Origin: Actinomycetota bacterium
GTDB lineage: Bacteria > Actinomycetota > Actinomycetes > Mycobacteriales > Pseudonocardiaceae
Reading direction: 5' to 3'
DNA: 63,261 bases
NCBI GenBank assembly: GCA_021324675.1
Contig: JAJPIR010000363.1
Span: 1-63,261 of the forward strand
A model generated the notes under the pieces. The model was given only the letters and a program-made list of their open reading frames with translations. It made no database searches and was not told the origin of the DNA. Each line of letters starts with the position of its first letter. Position 1 is the stretch's first letter. Position numbers and translations under genes: made by a program. Shown in pieces: positions 56,272 to 63,261 of this stretch.

Positions 56272-56314
56272 GTAATTCATGAATTACGTAATGCCGCATC
56301 GCTTTTGATGCGGC
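56272..56314 (+). promoter_or_regulatory. Perfect 16-bp palindrome and leader hairpin
   Basis: GTAATTCATGAATTAC (56272-56287) is a perfect palindrome. Five bases on, GCCGCATC-GCTTTT-GATGCGGC (56293-56314) is a perfect 8-bp hairpin ending two bases before the GGAGG ribosome site of the next gene. The pair may regulate transcription and translation of the transfer operon. Confidence 0.65.
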
Positions 56315-56327
56315 TGGAGGATTTGAT

Positions 56328-56516
56328 ATGCCAAGGAGGAAGCATCGGCTTATTGTAATTGGAAAAGTGCGCGAGTTCGATGAGGAGGCCTGGAAGCGCC
56401 TACTCATGGCGTACGCCTACTACTTGCACGAACAACGCATGCAGCAAGAGGAGGCTGCGGATTCCACCAACCCGGAGGACCCCGGCGCTGAGGTCTCCAC
56501 AGGAGAAGCCTTATGA
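56328..56516 (+). CDS. Small protein at the head of the VirD4-like operon
   Basis: The 62-residue protein has a basic start (MPRRKHRLIVIGKV), an amphipathic helix with a Tyr-rich face (RLLMAYAYYLHEQRM) and an acidic tail. GGAGG lies 7 bases before the ATG, and its stop overlaps the next ATG. It may be an accessory of the ATPase. No family was recognised. Confidence 0.65.
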   Translation: MPRRKHRLIVIGKVREFDEEAWKRLLMAYAYYLHEQRMQQEEAADSTNPEDPGAEVSTGEAL

Positions 56517-58780
56517 CGGCCGCCGTCATTGCCCTAGTAATCGGGCTGATCGGCATTGCGGTGCTCTGGGTTCTCCGCTGGCGCGACAGTGAGGCCTGGC
56601 GGCTATCGCTGGTGCGCTACCGGTTGACCTTACCCAGCGATTTGTCCGTCGCGGACATTGCGGGCTGGTTTAACCAGCTTGCCACCATCACCCGACCGCC
56701 CCGGTTTTCGTTGCTTCCGGCTCTGCCTGTCGGAGTCGAAATCGAGGCCACGGCCGAGGGCATCACCCATACCGTCTTAGTGCCCGCCGAACATGAGACA
56801 GCGGGCTTAGCCTCGTTGCGGTCTGGGCTGTCTCGGGCGCGCGTTACCGCGCTCACCGACTCGGAGCCGCAAATCACCTTTAAGTGGGCCGCTGAGTTGC
56901 GACTGACCAGCTTTTGGCGGCCCTTAGCCGAGGACCGGGCTGAAACCACCGCCCGCGCGTTGCTAGCGACGTTGCAGCCACTCCAAGCCGGAGAGCGGAT
57001 TCGGCTGGTCTACCTGCTAGCGGGGGCTCAGATTCATATCAGCCCGCCGAACACTGTGTCATTCTGGCAGCACCTCACCGGCAACACGATGCCCACGCCG
57101 GACGCAGAGAAAGATTACCAGCGCAAAACCCGCCATCCGTTACTGGTGGCGTCAATCGGAGTGGCCGTGGCCGCACCATCCGGGGATGGTGCACGGCTGC
57201 TGCACCGCATTACGTCCATCCTGCGGGGCATGGATAACTCCGGCGTCGCCGTCGTTCGTCGGTGGCTTCCGAGCCATGTTGCGGCGCGTCGCGTACCCCA
57301 ACGAACTATGCCGGTGGCGGCTTGGCCGCTCGTGCTCAATACCGTTGAGGCCGCCGGACTCGTGGCCCTCTCACCCAGTGGCGTCGTATTGCCGGGTCTG
57401 CCCATCGGCGCGTCCCGCACCATCCCGCCCGCCGTCGATATGCATACCGGTGGCGTCGTCATCGGCGAAAGCACCTATCCGACCGCCGAGCCGCAGCCGT
57501 TATCCCTCCTCCCCGACGACCGGACCCGACACGTTTACATTCTTGGCCCGACCGGGGTTGGAAAAAGTAACCTCATCACCGGGATGGCGCTGCAAGACCT
57601 CAAGCAGGGTGCGGGGATGCTCGTAGTCGATCCCAAAGCCGATTTGATCGAAGCCTTGATTGCCCGTCTGCCAGAACATCGCCGGACTGGTGTGGTCATT
57701 CTGGACCCCGCCAACTTGGCCAATCCTGCCGGTATCAATCCCTTGCGGGTGCGCGGTGGCGAGCAGCAGCGGGAACTAGCCGCCGAGACCACCGTCAATA
57801 TTTTACGAAACATTTTCCGCGCCTATTGGGGGCACAGAACGGATGATGTGGTGCGAGCCGCGGTGAACAGTTTAGTCCAAGTACCCGCACCAGACGGCAC
57901 CGCCTTCACCTTATGCGAGGTCGCCGAGCTGTTGACGTCCTCACGATTGCGGCATTACGTCGCCGGTCACCCGCGTCTGGATGAACGCTGGCGGGAGTAT
58001 TGGCAATGGTATAACAGCATGAGCGAAGGCGAGCGTTTGCAAACCATCGGCCCAGCCCTCAACAAATTGCGCGCCCTAACCACCCGTATCAGCTTAAAAC
58101 TTATGCTGGGTCAATCGCAGGGACTCGACCTGAACACTATATTTACTCAGCACAAAGTCGTCTTGGTGCCGCTCCGAAAAGGCGTCATCGGTACCGAGGC
58201 GGCCACCTTGCTGGGTGCATTCGTAGTCGGGGCGTTCTGGGCTGCCACCCTGGCCCAGGCAAACATTCCAGCTCATCGGCGGCGGTTTGTCCCCGTATAT
58301 CTCGATGAGTTCCAAAATGTCGTCCGCTTTACCGATGATGTGGCCGAGATGCTAGCCGAAGCCCGCGGGCTCAAGGTTGCACTCCACTTGGCCCACCAAT
58401 ATCAAAAGCAACTTCCTGAAGTAACCCGCGCCGCCGTTATGGGGACGGTGCGCACGCAAATCTTCTTTCAACTCGAACACGACGACGCGAGACCCACCGA
58501 GCGGCGCATTGCCCCGGTACTCACCTCCGCCGACCTCACCAACCTGCCCCAGTACGAGATCGTGGCCCGACTGTGTATCGCGGGACAGACCCGGTCGCCC
58601 GTCACCGGCCGCACCTTGCCGCTGCCCGAACCCAGCCAGGACCCTGAAGCGCTGTGGACCGAACTGGCGGGGGCCTCGGGCATGGCCCGCGCCGACATCG
58701 AGGCCGGACTGCGAGCCCGGCGACTAGCCACCAGTCAAGTCCGGCTTGGTGAACTACCGGTTGATGAGGCCCAGCAGTGA
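56513..58780 (+). CDS. VirD4/TraG-like conjugative ATPase
   Basis: The 755-residue protein has one N-terminal membrane helix (about 3-20), a region of about 320 residues with no clear motif, and a HerA/FtsK-class motor. The motor has Walker A GPTGVGKS (about 344-351), Walker B VPVYLDEFQNV (about 593-603) and HLAHQYQKQLPEVTRAAVMG, the TraG/TraD-type block. Type IV coupling proteins link relaxed DNA to a secretion channel; no channel genes are visible. It is followed by a replication-relaxation gene, a pairing common in actinobacterial elements. Confidence 0.88.
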   Translation: MTAAVIALVIGLIGIAVLWVLRWRDSEAWRLSLVRYRLTLPSDLSVADIAGWFNQLATITRPPRFSLLPALPVGVEIEATAEGITHTVLVPAEHETAGLASLRSGLSRARVTALTDSEPQITFKWAAELRLTSFWRPLAEDRAETTARALLATLQPLQAGERIRLVYLLAGAQIHISPPNTVSFWQHLTGNTMPTPDAEKDYQRKTRHPLLVASIGVAVAAPSGDGARLLHRITSILRGMDNSGVAVVRRWLPSHVAARRVPQRTMPVAAWPLVLNTVEAAGLVALSPSGVVLPGLPIGASRTIPPAVDMHTGGVVIGESTYPTAEPQPLSLLPDDRTRHVYILGPTGVGKSNLITGMALQDLKQGAGMLVVDPKADLIEALIARLPEHRRTGVVILDPANLANPAGINPLRVRGGEQQRELAAETTVNILRNIFRAYWGHRTDDVVRAAVNSLVQVPAPDGTAFTLCEVAELLTSSRLRHYVAGHPRLDERWREYWQWYNSMSEGERLQTIGPALNKLRALTTRISLKLMLGQSQGLDLNTIFTQHKVVLVPLRKGVIGTEAATLLGAFVVGAFWAATLAQANIPAHRRRFVPVYLDEFQNVVRFTDDVAEMLAEARGLKVALHLAHQYQKQLPEVTRAAVMGTVRTQIFFQLEHDDARPTERRIAPVLTSADLTNLPQYEIVARLCIAGQTRSPVTGRTLPLPEPSQDPEALWTELAGASGMARADIEAGLRARRLATSQVRLGELPVDEAQQ

Positions 58781-58895
58781 CAGCGGCCCGTGTTGATGTC
58801 GCTGTTGATATCGCCCGGCTTCTCATAGGCCCTCCTGCCGGGGAAAACGGCCAAATAACGCCGCCGAAATTCCTCACCTCGTTCCGAGGTTCGTC

Positions 58896-59759
58896 ATGAC
58901 GGCCGCCCCACCCGTCCGTGTCCGTTCCCGACACGTCCAGTGGGTCGAAGACCGTCTCAGTGCCCGCGATTGGGCCATCATCGAGACGGTCAACCGGCTG
59001 GGTCTGGTAAGCGGTGTGCAGCTCGAACGGTGCCACTTTGCCGACCTAGCCGAAGGCCGCAGCCGCACGGTGTCACGCTCGCGCACCTTGGCCCGGCTAG
59101 TGGCTTGGCGGGTCCTCCTGCCGCTGCCGCGCCGCGTCGGGGGTCCCCGGCAGGGCTCCAGCGTCACCGTGTTTGCCTTGGACACGGCTGGCGTCCGGCT
59201 CCTGCGCCAGCGCACCGGCATGGACAATGCCGGTCGTATCCGGCGGCCAGGTATTCCGGGTGAGCGGTTTGTTCGCCATGTCCTCGCCGTGGCCGAGCTG
59301 TATACCGGCTTGGTCGAAGCCGCCCGGTCTGGCAATTTCATCTTGCGACAGTTCCAAGCCGAGCCGCGCTGGCCGGATGGTCTGGGCGGCTCAGTCAATC
59401 CGGACGCCTATGTGGTCGTTTCGAACGGACGTGTGGACCATCTGTGGTGGATCGAGGTCGATATGGCAACCGAAAGTTTGCCCACCGTTCGACGCAAACT
59501 GCGCACTTACCTAGATTTCTTGGCGCGGGGTGGACACGGACCGCGCGGCGTCATGCCCCGCGTCCTCGTAGCGGTTCCGGATCAGCACCGGGCTGCGGCT
59601 GTCCGGGCCGAAGTATCACCTTGCCGACGCCCGCCACCGACCTTATGCACGTTATCCGTCAAAGCGAGCTGGCGACGTGGCTGGTGCAAAAACTCCCTCC
59701 ATAGCCGGACTGGACTATTTGGAGGATCTAACGATTCACAAATGAATCAAACGGCGTAA
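58896..59759 (+). CDS. Replication-relaxation family protein with frameshifted C-terminus
   Basis: The 287-residue frame has the PF13814-type order: winged-helix start (RDWAIIETVNRLGLVSGVQL), SRSRTLARLVAWRVLLPLPR, FVRHVLAVAELYTGL, and DHLWWIEVDMATESLPTVRRKL. From about residue 239 it becomes Cys/Arg-rich and unlike the family. In another frame, ITLPTPATDLMHVIRQSELA continues naturally to a stop at 59702-59704. So an indel near 59612-59616 probably changed the last 30 residues. The true end at 59704 also avoids running over the next promoter. It is likely the element's initiator or relaxase. Confidence 0.8.
   Translation: MTAAPPVRVRSRHVQWVEDRLSARDWAIIETVNRLGLVSGVQLERCHFADLAEGRSRTVSRSRTLARLVAWRVLLPLPRRVGGPRQGSSVTVFALDTAGVRLLRQRTGMDNAGRIRRPGIPGERFVRHVLAVAELYTGLVEAARSGNFILRQFQAEPRWPDGLGGSVNPDAYVVVSNGRVDHLWWIEVDMATESLPTVRRKLRTYLDFLARGGHGPRGVMPRVLVAVPDQHRAAAVRAEVSPCRRPPPTLCTLSVKASWRRGWCKNSLHSRTGLFGGSNDSQMNQTA
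59733..59748 (+). promoter_or_regulatory. GATTCA-N4-TGAATC operator before the ImmR-like gene
   Basis: GATTCA-CAAA-TGAATC lies 38 bases before the repressor start and overlaps the likely -35 region (a TAAAGT -10 is at 59757-59762). The same inverted motif sits in the promoter at 56176-56203. Autoregulation by the XRE protein is the simplest reading. Confidence 0.65.
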
Positions 59760-59786
59760 AGTGGGCAGCAAGTAATAGGAGGAGCT

Positions 59787-60167
59787 ATGACACCAACACC
59801 CAAGGCCAAAACTTTAGGCGCGTATCTGCGGGCCGCCCGCCTCAAGGCCGGTCTATCCACCCATCAACTAGCGGCCCGCGCCCATATCAATCAAAGCTAT
59901 CTAGTCAAACTCGAAACCGACCAAAATCACCCCTCGGCCGAGACCGTACAACGCTTAGCCGACGCGCTCAGGCTCGACGAGGCCAAACTACTCCAGTTTA
60001 TCGGCGTAAAGCCCGCCAGCCTTCTGCCCGCCCCACGCGTTTATTTCCGCCGCAAACTTGGCGTGGGCGCCCAAGAAGCCGCTGTGCTCGCCCGTTTGAT
60101 TGAAGATTATAGGCAACAACGAAAGGAGAACCCCGATCATGACGATACCAAAGACCGAGTTCCGTAA
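59787..60167 (+). CDS. XRE-family repressor (ImmR-like)
   Basis: The 126-residue protein has an HTH_3 domain (about 8-65; TLGAYLRAARLKAGLSTHQL, ARAHINQSYLVKLE, PSAETVQRLADALRL) and a short C-terminal linker ending in a polar tail. GGAGGAGC precedes the ATG. It overlaps the metallopeptidase gene by 29 bases. ImmR-type repressors hold integrative elements silent until a partner protease cleaves them; the operator pair nearby fits this. Confidence 0.88.
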   Translation: MTPTPKAKTLGAYLRAARLKAGLSTHQLAARAHINQSYLVKLETDQNHPSAETVQRLADALRLDEAKLLQFIGVKPASLLPAPRVYFRRKLGVGAQEAAVLARLIEDYRQQRKENPDHDDTKDRVP

Positions 60168-60759
60168 CCTGCTGGACCAATTACGCCAGCTCGCACCCAA
60201 GCGCCCGCTCACCTATGGCGAATCACTCCAGGTCGCCAGACTCCAAGCCGACCGGCTCCGGCAATGGGTCCAAACTGACAATCCCGATATTAATCTCATC
60301 TGGCTCACGGGCCAGCGCGTGATCCCGGTGCAGTTTGTTCCCAGCCACAAACTCGACACCGAAAGCGGCCTCACCACCGATCTCGTGAGTGGCCGCCTGG
60401 AAATCTACATTAACGACAATGAGCCGCATCTGCGCCAACGTTTTAGTTTGCTGCACGAGTTCAAACACGCCCTCGACTTCTACGACGCCGATGTTCTCCA
60501 CGCCAAACTTGGACGCGGCAATAGCCAGTTGCAAGGCCGCATGATCGAGTGGACCTGTGATGAGTTCGCTGGTAATGTTCTCATGCCAACCGTACTCGTC
60601 AAACGTTTGTGGTTTAAGGTTCAGGATGTGCCGACCATGGCTAATCTCTTTCATGTCTCAGTTGAAGCCATGGCCACTCGTCTGGAAAAACTCGGCCTTC
60701 TGGGTGAAACCAAACCCAAGTCGCGCCATTATTTCCGTCGCCCTCTTATCACCGCTTAA
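60139..60759 (+). CDS. ImmA/IrrE family metallopeptidase
   Basis: The 206-residue protein has the zinc motif HEFKH at 106-110 (SLLHEFKHALDF) and a third-ligand region WTCDEFAGNVLMP near 137. A C-terminal winged-helix-like part follows (MANLFHVSVEAMATRLEKLG). Relatives cleave XRE repressors after DNA damage or a quorum signal and so induce ICE excision. I start it at ATG 60139, behind AAGGAG, not an upstream ATG inside the repressor. It is the expected antagonist of the overlapping repressor. Confidence 0.9.
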   Translation: MTIPKTEFRNLLDQLRQLAPKRPLTYGESLQVARLQADRLRQWVQTDNPDINLIWLTGQRVIPVQFVPSHKLDTESGLTTDLVSGRLEIYINDNEPHLRQRFSLLHEFKHALDFYDADVLHAKLGRGNSQLQGRMIEWTCDEFAGNVLMPTVLVKRLWFKVQDVPTMANLFHVSVEAMATRLEKLGLLGETKPKSRHYFRRPLITA

Positions 60760-60781
60760 ACATGATGAAAGGAGCCAGCTA

Positions 60782-61183
60782 GTGACCAACCACCAAATCA
60801 ACGCACAGGCTATCCTCTTCCTGCGCATCCGCCGCCCTGGCTCATTCGGCTCCGACCTTCAGGCCGAACAGCGCCAGCTTGCCGCCCAGCGTGACGCCTG
60901 CCGTCAGATCGCGGATTATCTTGGTCTCACAGTCATCCGCGAATACGTCGAGGCTGGCGGCACCGGCTCAATCTGGCGGCGCCCCGCATTACGCCTCCTG
61001 CTCGAAGAATTACGCGCTCTCCGCGACGCCGCCTATGTCATAACCACTCACCTGGACCACCTAGCCCGTACCACGGCCAACCGTCAGGCGCTCGAATTAG
61101 AACTCGAAGCTGCCGGTGCCCAGCTTATCCTTGCCCACGAATTCCAGACCACCCGCGCCCATCAAGAGGAGGTAACAGTATGA
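60782..61183 (+). CDS. Catalytically dead serine-recombinase-like protein
   Basis: The 133-residue protein aligns with only the resolvase domain of the next gene (EQRQLAAQRDACRQIADYLG, YVEAGGTGSIWRRPALRLLL, LDHLARTTANRQALELELEA). Where the active integrase has YYRVSTSEQ, this has FLRIRRPGS, so the nucleophilic serine is replaced by arginine; LDRLAR has become LDHLAR. It therefore cannot cut DNA by the known mechanism. AAAGGAG precedes the GTG, and its stop overlaps the integrase start (ATGA). A structural or direction-controlling partner is the likely role (inference). Confidence 0.8.
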   Translation: MTNHQINAQAILFLRIRRPGSFGSDLQAEQRQLAAQRDACRQIADYLGLTVIREYVEAGGTGSIWRRPALRLLLEELRALRDAAYVITTHLDHLARTTANRQALELELEAAGAQLILAHEFQTTRAHQEEVTV

Positions 61184-62944
61184 CCCATAAAACTCCCGGC
61201 GAAAGCATCGGCGCGGCCGCCATCGTGCCCGCGGTCGTCAGCGACGAATTGTTAGCTGAGGCACTAGCCTACTACCGCGTCTCCACCAGCGAACAGGCCA
61301 ACACCAGCTACGACGAAGACGGCTTCTCCATCCAAGCCCAACGCGAATACTGTCAGCGCAAAGCCACCGACCTCGGCGCGCAAATTGTCGAAGAATATGT
61401 CGAGCGCGGCAAGAGCGCCCGCTCCGCCGACCGGCCCGAACTCCAAGCCATGCTCCGGCGCGTCGCGGATGACCCAGACATCAAGTACGTCATCGTCCAC
61501 AAGCTCGACCGCCTAGCCCGTAGCCGCGAAGATGATGTGCAAATTGGCATGCTACTCGCCAAACACGGCGTCAAGCTGGTCTCAGCCACCGAAAACATCG
61601 ACGAGACCCCAGGCGGCAAACTCGTTCACGGCATCATGGCCACCATCGCCGAATGGTACTCCGGCAACTTTAAGCCAAGAAGCCCGCAAGGGACTACGCA
61701 AAAAGGTGGAGATCGGTGGCACTCCCGGCAAAGCCCCCCTTGGCTATCGCAACATCCGCGACAAGCGCAAGGGTAAAGACATCGGCCTTGTGATTGTCGA
61801 TGAGATCATGGGACCCATCATCACCGAAGCTTTCAAGCTCTACGCCACCGGGCTCTACACCCTCGGCACCCTCACCGACGAACTAAACCATCTCGGCCTG
61901 CGCATGCCCGAAACCAAAAACCTGCCCGAGCGCCCGGTCCAAACTCAGCATGTCCACCGTATCTTACGCAATCCCTACTACACCGGCGTCGTCACCTACA
62001 ACGGGGTAGCCTACCCCGGCGAACATGACCCCCTCGTCGATGAACCCACCTTCGACATGGTGCAAGCCATCCTCACCGCCCGCAACCTCAACAAAGATAA
62101 AAGCAAAAAGCACCCCCATCCCCTCAAAGGCAACCTCTACTGCGCCCGCTGCGGCCGCCGTCTCGGCATTACCACTCCGACCAACCGCCACGGTGTCACC
62201 TACGGCTACTTCTACTGCCTCGGCCGCCAAAAAGACCGGATTAGTTGCGACCAGCCCTATGTCGCCATAGCCGAAGTCGAAGCCGCCGTCGCCGACTACT
62301 TCCGCTGCGTTCGGATGCCCCAAGGGCGACTAACCAAACTCCGCGACCAGATCATTGCCAGCTTTGCCGGTCGAGAGGCCGCCGGTGCTGCCGCTATTGC
62401 CGGAGCCAAGGCTCGCATTCATAAGGCTAACCAGCGCGCCCGCAAAAACAAAGAAGCCTACTACGCCGACGCCCTCAGCCTGGAGGACTTCAAGCTCGAA
62501 CAAGACAAAACCAAAGCCGACATCGCCGCTGCCGAAAAAATCATCGCCAAATGGTCCGTTGAACTCGACTCGATCACGACCAGCCTCGATGAAGCCCTCA
62601 GCCTCATGATCGACCCCTACCGGCTGTTCATCGAAGCCCCCGACCACCTCCGGCTCATGCTGACCCAAGCCGTCTTCGAAAAAATCTGGATCATGGGACC
62701 CGATATTGCCGGAGCCGAACTCACCAACACCTACCACGAGCTGCTCACCCTGGAGGCACGCCTGACCGAGCAGGCCAACCAGGAGGCTCAACGCGCCACG
62801 GACAGCCTGACCATCGCTCCTGCACCACGCACCTACCACCGCCGCCGCATGTCCGCCACAAGCCACACCAGCGGCCCGGACAGCGACAACGGGACGTGGC
62901 TTGAGATCGAGCGACCGAGCGGCCCTCTACCCATAGACAACCAA

Positions 62945-62975
62945 AGTCCCGCCTCAACAGGGGTGAGGCGGGACT
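62945..62975 (-). terminator. Element-supplied replacement terminator for tRNA-Pro
   Basis: AGTCCCGCCTCA and TGAGGCGGGACT form a perfect 12-bp stem with a 7-base loop, followed on the minus strand by TTTGG. It begins 15 bases past the tRNA-Pro CCA and lies inside the integrase coding frame. Confidence 0.8.
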
Positions 62976-62989
62976 CCGACGTCGATCTT

Positions 62990-63001
62990 CTGGTCGGGGT
63001 G
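62990..63001. repeat. attR copy of the 12-bp tRNA-Pro 3' end
   Basis: CTGGTCGGGGTG covers the encoded CCA (62991-62993), the discriminator (62994) and the 3' acceptor strand (62995-63001) of the intact tRNA. It matches 39807-39818. Confidence 0.8.
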
Positions 63002-63067
63002 GCGGGATTTGAACCCACGGCCCCTCGCTCCCAAAGCGAGTGCGCTACCAAGCTGCGCCACACCCCG
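62994..63067 (-). tRNA. tRNA-Pro (anticodon TGG)
   Basis: The minus strand folds as a full cloverleaf. Acceptor CGGGGTG pairs with CACCCCG, the anticodon stem is CTCGC/GCGAG around TTTGGGA (anticodon at 63031-63033), and the T-arm is GTGGG-TTCAAAT-CCCGC. A discriminator A and encoded CCA follow. The gene is intact despite the element at its 3' end. Confidence 0.97.
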
Positions 63068-63188
63068 GTACACCACTGGTGCCCAGCGCAGCCTACGCGA
63101 CGACAAGGATCGCGTGTCAGCCACCGCTCGCGTCCCACGACCAAGCGCATGCCGGTACGCTTAGGTCGCCGCCGCTTCGGCGGAGCGT

Positions 63189-63259
<71 letters not shown>

Positions 63260-63261
63260 CC

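Larger units (their letters stand above)
39807..63001. mobile_element. Integrative element of about 23.2 kb at tRNA-Pro
   Basis: Both ends carry CTGGTCGGGGTG (39807-39818 and 62990-63001), the tRNA-Pro acceptor 3' strand with discriminator and CCA. Inside are a large serine recombinase, a degenerate recombinase, an ImmR/ImmA pair, a replication-relaxation protein, FtsK-like and VirD4-like ATPases and defence-type cargo. No type IV secretion channel genes are seen. Composition varies along its length, suggesting a mosaic. Integrase and relaxase frameshifts may have fixed it in place. Confidence 0.85.
61180..63001 (+). pseudogene. Large serine recombinase (integrase), frameshifted and cut at the attachment site
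   Basis: The resolvase domain (about 28-160) has the catalytic Ser35 in YYRVSTSEQ and LDRLARS. A one-base excess in CTTTAAG at 61669-61671 ends the frame after 198 codons; skipping one T restores LSQEARKGLRKKVEIGGTPG and a recombinase domain, a zinc ribbon (LYCARCGRRL and two later Cys) and a coiled coil. The restored frame has no stop: it runs through the attachment core and tRNA-Pro to the window end. Whether the frameshift is real, programmed or an error cannot be told here. Confidence 0.85.

Noticed and set aside
61665-61675. Programmed +1 frameshift in the integrase
   Set aside because: TTT-AAG is not a known slippery or stop-assisted site, and no stimulatory structure is evident.

Overview
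The window is high-GC actinobacterial DNA. Its core synteny (comEC-comEA, degV, a histidine phosphatase, rsfS, nadD, proA-proB-obgE-rpmA-rplU, an RNase E/G with an IF2N-like head, TIGR03936/TIGR03960, ndk, DUF4233, folC, clpX-clpP2-clpP1-tig) and frequent 4-base ATGA/GTGA gene overlaps suggest a member of the Pseudonocardiales or a close relative. The genus cannot be fixed from the sequence alone.

1-33 kb is conserved chromosome, nearly all on the minus strand. It is broken by plus-strand additions: a small secreted protein between rsfS and nadD, a membrane protein with 53-residue repeats between nadD and proA, and a secreted subtilisin between TIGR03936 and TIGR03960 beside four tandem 17-bp repeats. 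A drug-type ABC exporter operon and an orphan AbiEi/DUF559-type protein also lie here.

33-39.8 kb is accessory host DNA. It holds a universal stress protein, a small secreted protein, a three-gene partner-switching cassette that has clearly undergone internal tandem duplication (phosphatase-kinase, then antagonist-kinase fusion, then antagonist), a frameshifted asparagine-synthase remnant and an unknown AT-richer gene.

39.8-63.0 kb is an integrative element of about 23.2 kb inserted at the 3' end of tRNA-Pro(TGG). Both ends carry CTGGTCGGGGTG, which is the tRNA acceptor 3' strand plus discriminator plus CCA. The tRNA's original terminator hairpin has been left at the far end (39784-39803), and the element supplies a new one (62945-62975). 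The serine integrase frame runs off the element through tRNA-Pro, and joining the two ends would give it a 21-codon tail and a stop. Element genes: a giant nuclease-STAND NTPase divergent from an Mrr-type nuclease (probable anti-phage cargo), a flavoprotein with an XRE-TPR regulator, an FtsK-like translocase, small membrane and HTH proteins, an MT-A70 adenine methyltransferase, a VirD4/TraG-like ATPase, a replication-relaxation protein, an ImmR/ImmA-like repressor-protease pair, and two recombinases, one of which has lost its catalytic serine. GATTCA-N4-TGAATC sites occur at two element promoters and are probable repressor targets.

Single-base frameshifts in the integrase, the relaxase, a secreted protein and the host asparagine-synthase remnant mean the element may be decaying, or that the assembly has local indels. 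The window ends in tRNA-Gly(TCC).
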